From an uncultured Streptomyces sp. (GTDB taxonomy: Bacteria > Actinomycetota > Actinomycetes > Streptomycetales > Streptomycetaceae), in NCBI RefSeq assembly GCF_947488945.1, contig NZ_CANLBS010000003.1, forward strand, positions 310,001-374,000: a DNA stretch of 64,000 nt, in the 5' to 3' direction. How positions within the stretch are numbered: position 1 is the stretch's first letter; every line of letters begins with the position of its first letter. Shown here piece by piece: positions 9,363 to 18,107 of this stretch. Made by a program: the position numbers and the translations under genes. The notes below the pieces were generated by a model. It had not been told where the DNA came from. It saw nothing but the letters and a program-made list of their open reading frames with translations, and made no database searches.

Positions 9363-10745
9363 TCAGGACCGGTTGATCGGTTCCTGATCGCGCGTCTCGC
9401 CGAGTTCCTCCGGCGTGAGTCCGTCCGGAGTGAGGTCGTCCGGCGTGAGTCCCTCGTACGCGGTCCGGGACGCGCCCGGGGACGCGGTTCGGGCCGCGCC
9501 CGGAGCCGTACCGGAGTCCGCGCCGGTCTTCTCGACCGCACCCGGAAGCCCCTGCGGGGCGGGCGCGGTCCCGACCGGCTTGTCCGAACCGGCGCGGGCC
9601 GCCTGGATCCTGGCGGCGACCGGCTGCGTCCACCGGGCGGTGAGCGGGCCGAGGATCACCAGGATGAGGACGTACGCGGTGGCGATCGGCCCGATCCGGG
9701 GCTCGGTGGCGACGGCGAGGCCCGCGATGACGATGGAGAACTCGCCGCGCGCGACCAGCGTCCCGCCCGCACGCCAGCGGCCGCGCGAACCGATGCCCGC
9801 GCGCCGGGCCGCGTACCAGCCGGTGAAGATCTTCGTCGCCACCGAGACGATCGCCAGCAGCGCGGCGGGCAGCAGCACCGGCGGGATCTCGGCGGGGTCC
9901 GTGGACAGGCCGAAGAACACGAAGAAGACGGCCGCGAACAGGTCCCGGAGCGGGGTGAGCAGCTTGCGCGCGCCCTCGGCGACTTCGCCGGAGAGCGCGA
10001 TGCCGACGAGGAACGCGCCGACGGCGGCGGAGACCTGGAGCTCCTGCGCCACCCCGGCGACCAGCACGGTCAGTCCGAGGACGACGAGCAGCAGCATCTC
10101 CGGGTTGTCGGAGGAGACCGCGCGGCTGATGGTGCGGCCGTGGCGCAGTGCCAGGTAGAGGACGAAGCCGACGGTGCCGAGCGCGATCAGCAGCGCCATG
10201 CTGCCCCCGGCGAGTCCGGCGCCCGCAAGCATCGCGGTGAGCAGCGGGAGGTAGACCGCCATCGCCAGGTCCTCGATGACGAGGACGCCGAGGATGACCG
10301 GGGTCTCCCGGTTGCCGAGGCGTCCGAGGTCGGTCATGACCTTGGCGATCACGCCGGACGAGGAGATCCAGGTGACTCCGGCCAGCGCGACCGCGCCGAC
10401 CGGCCCCCAGCCGAGCATCAGCGCGGCGACCGCGCCGGGTGTGGCGTTGAGGACGAAGTCGACCAGTCCGGAGGGGTATTGGGTCTTCAGGCTGGTGACC
10501 AGCTCGGAGGCGCTGTATTCGAGCCCCAGCAGCAGGAGCAGCAGGATGACGCCGATCTCGGCGCCGACGGCGGTGAACTCCTCGCTCGCGCCGAGCGGCA
10601 GCAGCCCGCCCTCGCCGAACGCGAGGCCGGCCAGCAGATAGAGGGGGATGGGCGAGAGGCCTATCCGGCCGGCGAACCGGCCGATGATCCCGAGTCCCAG
10701 GATGACGGAGCCCAGCTCCACCAGCAGTGCGGTCGTGTCGTGCAC
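9363..10745 (-). CDS. Cation:proton antiporter (CPA2 / KefB-KhtU type)
   Basis: 460 aa. About twelve membrane helices from residue 10 to 390 with the CPA2 pattern (IPLYLLAGLAFGEGG, GVILLLLLLGLEYSASEL, WISSSGVIAKVM, GVLVIEDLAMAVYLPLL). It probably exports K+ or Na+ in exchange for H+. The cytoplasmic tail after 390 is Ala/Pro-rich and holds no TrkA domain of its own. Start GTG 10745 is preceded by GGAGGG and lies 2 bp after the stop of the RCK_C gene. The pair matches the KhtT-KhtU organisation, where the small subunit gates the transporter. K+/H+ specificity is inference from that pairing. Confidence 0.85.
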   Translation of the reverse strand: MHDTTALLVELGSVILGLGIIGRFAGRIGLSPIPLYLLAGLAFGEGGLLPLGASEEFTAVGAEIGVILLLLLLGLEYSASELVTSLKTQYPSGLVDFVLNATPGAVAALMLGWGPVGAVALAGVTWISSSGVIAKVMTDLGRLGNRETPVILGVLVIEDLAMAVYLPLLTAMLAGAGLAGGSMALLIALGTVGFVLYLALRHGRTISRAVSSDNPEMLLLVVLGLTVLVAGVAQELQVSAAVGAFLVGIALSGEVAEGARKLLTPLRDLFAAVFFVFFGLSTDPAEIPPVLLPAALLAIVSVATKIFTGWYAARRAGIGSRGRWRAGGTLVARGEFSIVIAGLAVATEPRIGPIATAYVLILVILGPLTARWTQPVAARIQAARAGSDKPVGTAPAPQGLPGAVEKTGADSGTAPGAARTASPGASRTAYEGLTPDDLTPDGLTPEELGETRDQEPINRS

Positions 10746-10747
10746 GG

Positions 10748-11218
10748 TCAGCCCTCCGCAATGATCTCGGAGAGCGCGTCGACGCCCTCACGCGTGCCGA
10801 CGACCACGAGGGTGTCGCCGATGGCCAGCCGGAAGTCGGGGCCGGGGGACGGGTGGGCGCTGTGGGTCCGCAGCACCGCCACGATGGAGGCGCCGGTGCG
10901 CGTCCGTGCCCGGGTGTCGCCCAGCACGCGGCCGCCGTAGGGCGAGCGCGCCACCAGCGGGATGTGCTCGGTGACGAGGTCGATCCCGTCGGTGCGGACG
11001 GCGTCGATGGGCGCGGGGTCGATGAGGTGCGCGAGGGCGGTCGCCTCGTGCGTGGTGAGTGGCACCGTCAGCCGGCACGTATCGGGGTCGTCCTGTTCGT
11101 AGAAGCCGATGAACCGGCGCCCGTCGTGGTGGACGACGACCGACATGTGCTGACCCGACTCGGTGATGAAGTCGTACCGGGCTCCGACTCCGGGCAGCGA
11201 CGTACGGCGAGTTCCCAT
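10748..11218 (-). CDS. RCK_C regulatory subunit of the cation:proton antiporter (KhtT-like)
   Basis: 156 aa from ATG 11218 with an excellent GGGAGGAAG site. The N-terminal part (GVGARYDFITESGQHMSVVVHH) is typical of KhtT-like subunits. The C-terminal RCK_C domain (about 75-156) carries GASIVAVLRTHSAHPSPGPDF and GDTLVVVGTREGVDALSEII. It probably sits on the cytoplasmic face of the antiporter encoded 2 bp downstream and controls its activity in response to nucleotide, pH or ions. Translational coupling to the transporter gene is expected from the spacing. Confidence 0.82.
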   Translation of the reverse strand: MGTRRTSLPGVGARYDFITESGQHMSVVVHHDGRRFIGFYEQDDPDTCRLTVPLTTHEATALAHLIDPAPIDAVRTDGIDLVTEHIPLVARSPYGGRVLGDTRARTRTGASIVAVLRTHSAHPSPGPDFRLAIGDTLVVVGTREGVDALSEIIAEG

Positions 11219-11279
11219 GGCTTCCTCCCGACAGGCGCTCCCGCGCCGGTGGAGTGCGCCCCGCACTCCTTGGTGATCT

Positions 11280-11302
11280 CTTTAACCGACCATTACTTTA
11301 AC
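11280..11302. promoter_or_regulatory. CTTTAAC direct repeats upstream of the antiporter operon
   Basis: Two identical CTTTAAC units (11280-11286 and 11296-11302, 16 bp apart) lie in an AT-rich patch about 60-85 bp before the KhtT-like start. Spacing of one to two helical turns suggests a regulator site or promoter. This is inference. Confidence 0.35.
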
Positions 11303-11420
11303 GGGATCCATACGCGCATCGGAGGGCCGGGGTGGGCGGCGAGGTGGTATGGGCCCCGCGCGTACGGGTGCCGTCCCTCCGGCCGGCCGACGGCGGTGGA
11401 CGAGGTCCGGGCATGGAACA

Positions 11421-11455
11421 GCCCACGGCGGCGGGGTGCGGAGTGCGCCGTGGGC
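11421..11455 (-). terminator. Hairpin after the flotillin gene
   Basis: A perfect 10-bp stem, GCCCACGGCG with CGCCGTGGGC, and 15-nt loop, 48 bp past the flotillin stop on the minus strand. Probably ends the NfeD-flotillin transcript. Confidence 0.55.
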
Positions 11456-11502
11456 CGAACGCTGCGGAGGCGGGCGGAAGAGGCTCGGAGCCCGTCCCCC
11501 TC

Positions 11503-12990
11503 TCAGTCGGTGACGTCGATCCTGCCGTCCTGGGACGCAGCCTTTCCGGTGGCGGCGGTGGCGGCGGTGGCGGCCGGCTGAGCGGGGACCCCGCCCGTCG
11601 CCCCGGTGGAACCGGTCGCCGCGCGTACGCCCTTGAGGTTCTGGAGGACGGACGCGAGGTCGACCCCCGTGGCGGAACTGAGGAGTTCCATGCCCTGGGT
11701 GACGTTGTCGGTGACCGTACGGGCCAGTTGGCTCGCGCCGTCCGTGGAGATGACCGTCAGCTTGTCCACCGCGCTGAGCGGCTCGGACGCCTTGGCGACC
11801 ACCTGCGGCAGTACCTCCACCATCATCTGCAGGACGGCCGCGTCGCCGTACTGCGCGAACGCGTCCGCCTTCTTCCGCATCGCCTCGGCCTCGGCGGCAC
11901 CGGTGGCGGCGATGGCCGACGCCTCCGCCTCGCCCTCGATGCGCACCGCCGCGGCCAGCGCGGAGCGGTGCAGCTTCTCGCCCTCACCCATCAGCCGCGA
12001 GCGCTCCGCCTCCGCCTCGGCCTCCTTGACCCGCGCGATGCGGCGTCCCTCCGCCTCCTGCTCGGCGCGGTAACGGGCGGCGTCGGCGGGCTTGCGGACC
12101 TGGGTGTCGAGTTCGCGGTCGGTCAGCGCGGCCTGCCGCTGGGCCACCTTCTCCTGCTCGGCGAGGACTTCCTGTTGGCGCGCGGCCTCGGCGAGCGGAC
12201 CCGCCGCGTTGGCCTGTGCGGCGGCCTCGTCGGTCTGGGCCTTGATCTCGGCCTGCTTCAGGTAGAACGTCCGCTCCGCGACGGCGATCTCCTCCGCCGC
12301 CTTCAGCCGGGCCTGCTCGGCCGCCCGCCGGGCGATGGCCTCCGCGATGTCGGCCTCCTGCTTGGCGCGTGCGGCCTCCGGGCGGCCGAGGTCCTCCAGG
12401 TAGGAGCCCTCCGTGGTGATGTCCTGGATCTGGAAGGCGTCGATGATCAGGCCCTGGCCGGAGAGGCTGGCCTCCGCCTCTTCCGCGACCTGCCCGGCGA
12501 AGGCGGCCCGGTCGCGGATGATGTCCTCCACCGACATCCGGCCGACGATGGCCCGCAGCGCGCCGGAGAGGACTTCCTGGGTGAAGCGGACGATGCCGTC
12601 CTGCTGCTGGAGGAAGCGCTGGGCGGCGGCCCGGATGGCGTCCTCGCTGCCGCCGACCTTGACGATGGCGACGCCTTCGAGGTGTGCCTTCACCCCGCGC
12701 AGCGTGACCGCGCCCCGTACCGCGACGGGGATGTGCCGGCTGGAGAGGTCGAGCGCGAACTTCTGCTGGACGAACGGCACCACGAAGACGCCGCCGCCGA
12801 CGACGACCTTCTGGCCGCTGTTGTCGATGCTGGTGCGGCCGGTGGCCGGATCGGTCTGCCGCTTGCCGCGGCGGCCGGTGATGATGAACGCCTGGCTGGG
12901 CCCCGCGACCTTGTAGCGGGTGATCACGGCGAGGCTCAGCAGGACGAGCAGGACGACGACGCCGATGGCGGCGATGACGACTGGACTCAT
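11503..12990 (-). CDS. Flotillin-family protein (SPFH/Band 7)
   Basis: 495 aa. One membrane segment at residues 4-22 (VVIAAIGVVVLLVLLSLAVI), then an SPFH domain (about 30-200: GPSQAFIITGRRGK, VGGGVFVVPFVQQ, GLIIDAFQIQDITTEGSYLEDLGRP). A long Glu/Ala-rich coiled coil follows (about 205-390), then a low-complexity Ala/Thr tail. Flotillins scaffold membrane microdomains and oligomerise through the coiled coil. The gene follows an NfeD-like gene on the same strand, the standard bacterial pairing. The gap between them holds 9-bp tandem repeats. Confidence 0.88.
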   Translation of the reverse strand: MSPVVIAAIGVVVLLVLLSLAVITRYKVAGPSQAFIITGRRGKRQTDPATGRTSIDNSGQKVVVGGGVFVVPFVQQKFALDLSSRHIPVAVRGAVTLRGVKAHLEGVAIVKVGGSEDAIRAAAQRFLQQQDGIVRFTQEVLSGALRAIVGRMSVEDIIRDRAAFAGQVAEEAEASLSGQGLIIDAFQIQDITTEGSYLEDLGRPEAARAKQEADIAEAIARRAAEQARLKAAEEIAVAERTFYLKQAEIKAQTDEAAAQANAAGPLAEAARQQEVLAEQEKVAQRQAALTDRELDTQVRKPADAARYRAEQEAEGRRIARVKEAEAEAERSRLMGEGEKLHRSALAAAVRIEGEAEASAIAATGAAEAEAMRKKADAFAQYGDAAVLQMMVEVLPQVVAKASEPLSAVDKLTVISTDGASQLARTVTDNVTQGMELLSSATGVDLASVLQNLKGVRAATGSTGATGGVPAQPAATAATAATGKAASQDGRIDVTD

Positions 12991-13113
12991 GTGGACGAAT
13001 CCCCCCTGTGCCGCCCGGTCGGACGGCGGTCGTGTGCGGAATGCGGGTGGTGCGAGCGGTGCGCATGGTGCGAGCGGTGCGAGCGGTGCGTGCCGTTACG
13101 GCGGGGCGGGCGC

Positions 13114-13158
13114 GGGGCCGGTGGGGCCGGTGGGGCCGGTGGGGCCGGTGGGGTCGGG
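13114..13158. repeat. Tandem GGGGCCGGT 9-bp repeats
   Basis: Four exact units and one degenerate unit just after the stop of the NfeD-like gene, in the 174-bp gap to the flotillin gene. The adjacent stretch 13040-13090 is also repetitive (gcgagcggt units). Confidence 0.75.
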
Positions 13159-13164
13159 CCCGGT

Positions 13165-13674
13165 TCAGCGTTCGACCGGGCGCACCGAGACCGAGGTGGT
13201 GGACAGCTCGGCCTCCACCCATATCTCGGCCCCCCGGGCGACCGGTGCGGCGGATTTCGCCGCGTATTTCACCGTGTGGCCGCCGAGCCGCAGCAGCACT
13301 TCGCCGTAGCCGCCGGCCGGGATGGCGGTGACGACGGACCCGGAGGTGCCGATCAGGTCTCCGCCCCGCGGGGTCGCGTCGGTCTGGTCGCGCATCAGGG
13401 CGCGGCTGAAGCGCCAGGTCAGCCACCCCGCCGCCACTCCCGCGACCGCCCCCGCGGCCACGGCGACGAGGGGACCGGCCGCGGTGGTGCCGAGGACGAG
13501 CGCGCCGCCGAAGCCGAGCATCGAAACGAACCCCGCGATCACCGGAAGCGACAACAGGCCGTCGAAGAAGCCGCCGAGCATGTCCCCGAAGAGCCCTTCG
13601 AGCAGCCCGTCGAGGACCAGCGAGACCACCAGCAGCGCGATCCCCGCCATGCCGAGCCCGAGAAAGAAGGTCAT
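13165..13674 (-). CDS. NfeD-like membrane protein
   Basis: 169 aa from ATG 13674. Three hydrophobic segments fill residues 1-90 (FFLGLGMAGIALLVVSLVL, a second around LPVIAGFVSMLGFGGALVLG, and a third). A compact beta-rich domain follows (DLIGTSGSVVTAIPAGGYGEV, then a conserved-looking GGHTVKYAAKSA), the OB fold of NfeD proteins. It probably partners the flotillin encoded downstream on the same strand. The ribosome site is weak, so a slightly different start cannot be excluded. Confidence 0.75.
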   Translation of the reverse strand: MTFFLGLGMAGIALLVVSLVLDGLLEGLFGDMLGGFFDGLLSLPVIAGFVSMLGFGGALVLGTTAAGPLVAVAAGAVAGVAAGWLTWRFSRALMRDQTDATPRGGDLIGTSGSVVTAIPAGGYGEVLLRLGGHTVKYAAKSAAPVARGAEIWVEAELSTTSVSVRPVER

Positions 13675-13920
13675 TCGCCCGCCCCCGCGTGTGCGAACCA
13701 GGTGCCGGACACCCCCGATGCCCGGCCGGATCACTGGACTTGTTCCGTCGGACCGGCACCCCGAAACCGTCCGTGCGGAGTTGTTGCGGACCGTGCCGAA
13801 CCGTGGCGGACCGGACCGTCGGACCGCCCCCGGACCGCCGACGTCGGTGCCGGGTTCTTCCGGACCGCCGCCGGTTCCGCCCGGCTGACCGGACTGTCCC
13901 ACGGCCCGGCCGACCGGTTC

Positions 13921-13937
13921 ATTGCCGGAATCCGGCA
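13921..13937. promoter_or_regulatory. Third copy of the TGCCGGA-N-TCCGGCA palindrome
   Basis: Same core as at 3610-3628. In addition ACTTGATGCCGG begins 29 bp after the left edge in both places (3639 and 13950), so the resemblance covers about 41 bp. It lies just past the peroxiredoxin stop and about 250 bp upstream of the NfeD-like start. Confidence 0.45.
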
Positions 13938-13941
13938 GAGT

Positions 13942-14427
13942 TCACGCGGACTTGATGCCGGAGAGCTGCTCGGCCAGGGTGTCGAGCGACTGGAAGGTCG
14001 CGCCCAGCAGGGCCACGTGCTTCCACCGCAGCGTGCCGTCCGGGCCGATCAGGAAGATCGACCGCCGCACCCCGATGCCCGGCGCGGTCACGCCGTACGC
14101 CCGCGCCACCGTCCGGTCCGTGTCGGCCAGCAGCGGCATGCGCAGACCGTTGCCGAGCGCGAAGGACTCGTGGCTGTCCACACCCTGTGGACTGATGCCC
14201 CAGACCTCCGCCCCCAGCTCCTCGAAGGTTTCCAGGCCGGAGGAGTACGAGCAGAGCTGCTTGGTGCAGACGGCGGTGTTGTCGCCGGGGTAGAAGGCCA
14301 GCACGAGCGCCCGGCCGCGCGCGGCGGACGGCGTGTACGCGCCGCGTGTGAAGTTCTCGCCGGTCAGCGCGCCGCCCGGCAGCGTGAAGTCGGGTGCGGC
14401 GTCGCCGACGCGGGGTCCTGATGCCAT
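13942..14427 (-). CDS. Thioredoxin-dependent peroxiredoxin, PrxQ/Bcp type
   Basis: 161 aa, normal family length. It reduces peroxides using a peroxidatic cysteine. The thioredoxin fold starts at VGDAAPDFTLPGG, and the active site FYPGDNTAVCTKQLC has Cys54 and Cys59, the Cx4C pair of atypical 2-Cys PrxQ proteins. The usual TPGC is TAVC here. The later W/R residues of the fold (RRSIFLIGPDGTLRW) are present. Monocistronic; the 3' end abuts the palindrome at 13921. Confidence 0.88.
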   Translation of the reverse strand: MASGPRVGDAAPDFTLPGGALTGENFTRGAYTPSAARGRALVLAFYPGDNTAVCTKQLCSYSSGLETFEELGAEVWGISPQGVDSHESFALGNGLRMPLLADTDRTVARAYGVTAPGIGVRRSIFLIGPDGTLRWKHVALLGATFQSLDTLAEQLSGIKSA

Positions 14428-14740
14428 GACGTCTCCAGTGGTCGGTGTCTGGCGTGCGCCGCGCCCACCGCGGGCCGCCGGTCGGCGGCGCCGGCGTTCG
14501 TCCGGGACGCGGACACGCGGATGCCGAGCAGTATGGCCCCGCGACCGTCCGGCGCCGTGAGTGTCCGGCCCTGTGACCGTCCGGTCCCGCGACCGTCCGG
14601 GGACCGGACCGCTTGCCGCTCGCGGGTCCCCCGCGTCCCCCGCCGTGTCCCTCCTTTGCCCGGCCGGGTGTCCACTCGCATGGGCATACCGGGTGATGCC
14701 GGGGGAAACTGGTCACGGACCGACGAAGCGGAGGTGTCGT

Positions 14741-16675
14741 GTGCGGGCCGAAACCGATGGGGAACCGGCGTCACCCGACGACCTTTGCCTGCTGGCGGCC
14801 CTCGCCGACGGCTCACCCGCCGGGGTCGCCGTGCTCGACGGCCGGCTGCGCTACGTCTACGTGAATCCGGCGCTCGCCCGGCTCCACGGCATCTCCCCCG
14901 CCGGTCACCTCGGCCGGACCGTCGGGGAGGTGCTGCCCGACTTGGACGTGCGGGAGGACGTGGTGCGCAGCGTGCTGGCCGACGGGGTCCCCCGCGAGAC
15001 GACCTCGACCGGGAGCACCTGGAGCCCGTCCGCCCACCCGCACCGCTTCTGGCACGTCGCCTACCACCGGCTGGCGTGGCGGGACGGGGCGCACGCGGTG
15101 ATGTCGGTGGTCACGGAGATCAGCGACGTCCAGAACGCCAAGGACGAGCTGGAGCGGGCCCGCCGCCACCTCTCCATGCTCGACACCGCCGCCGTCCGCA
15201 TCGGGACGACGCTGGACATGGACACCACGTGCGCCGAACTCGCCGACTTCGTCGTCCCCGAACTCGCCGACATGGCGTCCGTGGAGGTCTTCCCGCCGGA
15301 CGTCGGACACAGCGTGCGCCACGCGCCGCCCGGTGTGCTGCGGCTGCGGCGGGCCGCCTTCGCCACGCGTCCGGAGTTCCGGGAACCGGCGAGCGTGTTC
15401 TCCCACGAAGGGGAGTACATCGACTACGACGAGGATTCGCTGGTCGCGCGGTGCCTCGCGACCAATCAGCCGGCCGTCGAGCTGCTGGGGAACGCGACCC
15501 GGTTGCGCAGGGCCGATCCCCCGGAGGAGATCATCGCCGCCCACCGCGCGGTGGGGCTGCACTCCGCGGTGGTCGTCCCGCTCGCGGTGCGCGGACGCCC
15601 GGTCGGCACGCTCAACCTCGTACGCGTCGGTGATTCCCCCACCTTCACCGACGACGACGTGCTGGTGGCCCGCGAACTCGCCGGGCGGGCCGCGGTCGAC
15701 CTGGACCACGCGCGCCGCTACACCCACGAGCACAGCATCGCCAGGGAACTCCAGCGGGCGCTGCTCTCCGAGCCGCGCGGCCCGCACGCCCACGTCGAGG
15801 TGGCCACCCGCTATCTGCCGGCCGACCGGGGCGCGGTGGTGGGCGGCGACTGGTTCGACGTGGTGCCGCTGCGGGACGGCCGGCACCTCAAGGTGATGGG
15901 CGACGTGATGGGTCACGGCGTCGAGGCGGCCGTCGCGATGAGCCACTACCGCTCGCTGCTGCGGATGCTCGCCGGGGACGACCTGCCCCCGCACCGCGTG
16001 CTGGAGCGGCTCGACACGATGGTGGAGCGCTCCGGGATCGACCGGGCGGCGACCTGCCTGATCGCTGTGGTCGACCGCTTCGGTGGGGTCTGCGAGATCG
16101 CCAGCGCCGCTCACCTGCCGCCCGTGCTCATCGAACCGGGTGTGGGCGCCCGGGTGGTGCCGGTGGCGCCGGGGCCGCCGCTCGGCATGGGCTTCGGCGG
16201 CTACCGCACGGAGGTGGTGCCGTGCGGGCCGGGGGCGGTGCTCTTCATGTACACCGACGGGCTCGTGGAGCGCCGGGGCGAGGACATCGATGTCTCCGTG
16301 GGGCGGCTGGAGACGCTGACCCTCCCGGAGAGCGGGCTGCTGGAGGACCTGCTGGACGAGGTACTCGACCGGTTCGGCGACGGCGCGGACGACGACATCG
16401 CCGTGCTCGCCTCGCGGATCAAGGAGAGCGTCGGCCAGATCGCGGAGGTGCACGAGACACCGACGGCGGCCCCGGCATCCGCACCCGCCCCGGCATCCGC
16501 GCCCGCATCCCTGCCCGACTCGGCGTCGCCGTCCCGCCCGGTGCTGGTGGACGGCCCCCGCCCGGCGCGCGGCGCCCGGCTCCTGGACGCCGAAGACACC
16601 GAGCCGTCCGGCCGCGGCGGCGGGAACGGCGGACGCGGGGACGCGGACCACCCGCCCCGGGAGCCGAATCGCTGA
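14741..16675 (+). CDS. PAS-GAF-PP2C (SpoIIE-type) serine phosphatase
   Basis: 644 aa. Start GTG 14741 has GGAGG at 14730-14734; frames further upstream have no good site. A PAS domain (about 15-130, VLDGRLRYVYVNPALARLHG) is followed by a GAF domain (about 165-320) and a PP2C/SpoIIE phosphatase domain (about 335-560). The last shows the metal-binding motifs VGGDWFDVVPL, VMGDVMGHGVEAA, TDGL and DDDIAVL. A disordered Pro/Ala/Ser tail closes the protein. Such enzymes usually dephosphorylate anti-sigma-factor antagonists in partner-switching cascades. No HATPase domain is fused and no antagonist gene is adjacent. No membrane segment, so it is cytoplasmic. Confidence 0.88.
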   Translation: MRAETDGEPASPDDLCLLAALADGSPAGVAVLDGRLRYVYVNPALARLHGISPAGHLGRTVGEVLPDLDVREDVVRSVLADGVPRETTSTGSTWSPSAHPHRFWHVAYHRLAWRDGAHAVMSVVTEISDVQNAKDELERARRHLSMLDTAAVRIGTTLDMDTTCAELADFVVPELADMASVEVFPPDVGHSVRHAPPGVLRLRRAAFATRPEFREPASVFSHEGEYIDYDEDSLVARCLATNQPAVELLGNATRLRRADPPEEIIAAHRAVGLHSAVVVPLAVRGRPVGTLNLVRVGDSPTFTDDDVLVARELAGRAAVDLDHARRYTHEHSIARELQRALLSEPRGPHAHVEVATRYLPADRGAVVGGDWFDVVPLRDGRHLKVMGDVMGHGVEAAVAMSHYRSLLRMLAGDDLPPHRVLERLDTMVERSGIDRAATCLIAVVDRFGGVCEIASAAHLPPVLIEPGVGARVVPVAPGPPLGMGFGGYRTEVVPCGPGAVLFMYTDGLVERRGEDIDVSVGRLETLTLPESGLLEDLLDEVLDRFGDGADDDIAVLASRIKESVGQIAEVHETPTAAPASAPAPASAPASLPDSASPSRPVLVDGPRPARGARLLDAEDTEPSGRGGGNGGRGDADHPPREPNR

Positions 16676-16734
16676 GCTCCCGGAGCGGGTGGTGGGGTGG
16701 GGGATACGGGTCGGCCGTCAGCCGGACCGCCGTG

Positions 16735-16974
16735 TCACTGCGCCGTCTCTGGTTTGCGGCGGAGCTGCCGCAGCACGATCGCCGCCGAGGTGATCAGCGG
16801 GAGCAGACCCGCGACCGCGTCGGCCGTCGTCAGCTTGTCCGTCGTGCCGCGGGTGTGGCGGACCCGTTTCAGCGCCCTGACCACCGCGAGCGCGCTGGTG
16901 CCGAAGCTCAGCGCGAGACGCGCCTTCGACCCGCCCGCGCCGCCGCTCCGGTTCGTCGACCTGATCCTGGCCAT
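16735..16974 (-). CDS. Small basic membrane-associated protein, unknown function
   Basis: 79 aa from ATG 16974, which has GAGGAGG nine bases upstream. The N-terminus is very basic (ARIRSTNRSGG), and a later stretch (AVAGLLPLITSAAIVLRQL) could be one membrane helix. Small conserved proteins of this kind are common in Streptomyces; no function can be assigned. Convergent with the phosphatase gene. Confidence 0.6.
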   Translation of the reverse strand: MARIRSTNRSGGAGGSKARLALSFGTSALAVVRALKRVRHTRGTTDKLTTADAVAGLLPLITSAAIVLRQLRRKPETAQ

Positions 16975-17230
16975 CTGCGCGTACCTCCTCTGGTGCGCTC
17001 CGTGCGGTCCGTGCGGGGGGTGACCGGGAGTTCCGGTGCCGCCTCCGCCCGTCCGCCGAGCCGTCCGCCGTACGTCGAAGCCGCCCGTACGTCCGCATCC
17101 CACGAAACCGGGTGCGTGCGGCCGCCGCAAACGGGGGGACCGCGGGAGCCCGTCGCGCGGACGCGGTGGGTGGAGCGCCAGGGGACAACCACCGCTCGAA
17201 CGAGGGGCTTTCGGGGGTGCGGAACGTGAA

Positions 17231-17266
17231 GTAGCCCTTCACGACGGGGGATGCGTGAAGGGCTAC
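17231..17266. other. Perfect 13-bp hairpin in a gene-free stretch
   Basis: GTAGCCCTTCACG pairs with CGTGAAGGGCTAC across a 10-nt loop. It lies within 16975-17633, where no gene is supported. It looks like a terminator with no annotated transcript to end, so it may belong to a small RNA. The region also holds the palindromes at 17304-17332. Confidence 0.5.
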
Positions 17267-17303
17267 GCGCACATTATGGACCCGTCGGCCCCGGGGCGAC
17301 AAC

Positions 17304-17332
17304 TGACCGGTAGGTCAGCACGGTTCGTGCTG
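17304..17332. promoter_or_regulatory. Two adjacent palindromes, operator-like
   Basis: TGACC-ggta-GGTCA (17304-17317) abuts CAGCACG-gtt-CGTGCTG (17316-17332). The first resembles a TetR-type operator. They lie about 300 bp upstream of the MerR-like gene. Confidence 0.35.
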
Positions 17333-17633
17333 GCGCGAGGGCGGGCGGGGTCGCTGCGGCCGGCGCGCGGCAGGGCCGCCGGAGCCTCGCGCTCCGGCGT
17401 GCGCCCTGCTGCGGCACCACGCGGAAGCGGGCCCGCGGACGGCTGGTCACGGGGCGCGGCCGGACCCCGGTCCTGCGGCGGGACAGAAAGTTTCCTGCCG
17501 TGGCACCGGAAAACCTGTCCCGGCTACCATAGAGATGACACGCTTGGACACGAGGAGTATCTGGGACCTGGGAAATCTGCGGGAGCGGCGGAGCCGCTCC
17601 CGGGTGTCACCCACGGATCCCGGAAGAGGTGCT

Positions 17634-17966
17634 ATGCCCCCGGAAACCACATCACGAGCCGCGGACCCGCTGGACGACGACGACTACCCCGCCTACACCA
17701 TGGGGCGGGCCGCGGAGATGATCGGCGCCACGCCCGCGTTCCTGCGCGCACTCGGCGAAGCCCGTCTGATCGCCCCGCTCCGCTCCGAGGGAGGCCACCG
17801 CCGCTACTCCCGCTACCAGCTCCGCGTCGCGGCACGCGCCCGGGAGCTGGTCGACGCGGGCACCCCGGTGGAGGCGGCCTGCCGCATCGTGATCCTGGAG
17901 GACCAGTTGGAGGAGGCGCTGCGCCTCAACGAGCAACTGCGCGGGGGCGACGGCTCCGGCGGCTGA
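17634..17966 (+). CDS. MerR-family-like transcriptional regulator upstream of the cold-shock module
   Basis: 110 aa from ATG 17634 with GGAAGAGG upstream. The MerR-type winged helix reads TMGRAAEMIGATPAFLRALG, then EARLIAPLRSEGGHRRYSRYQ, followed by one dimerisation helix (ILEDQLEEALRLNEQL). There is no effector domain or metal-binding Cys, so it is a minimal DNA-binding dimer. It lies 318 bp upstream of a cold-shock gene on the same strand, and may control it or itself. The paralogous cold-shock module at 34 kb has no such gene next to it. Confidence 0.75.
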   Translation: MPPETTSRAADPLDDDDYPAYTMGRAAEMIGATPAFLRALGEARLIAPLRSEGGHRRYSRYQLRVAARARELVDAGTPVEAACRIVILEDQLEEALRLNEQLRGGDGSGG

Positions 17967-18107
17967 GGGGGTTCCGGACGGGCCGGCGGCGGGACTGCCT
18001 GAATATCTGTCGCGGCCGGGGCAGATATACGGGTAATGCGCGGAGAGAATTTATGGGCCGCTGGGGTGACGCGTAAATCGGTCCTCCCCTATTCGGCGAC
18101 ACCGTGC

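Noticed and set aside
11332..14421. 1029-codon open frame on the plus strand across the flotillin, NfeD and peroxiredoxin genes
   Set aside because: A shadow of three real minus-strand genes. The product is Arg/Gly/Asp-rich without domains.
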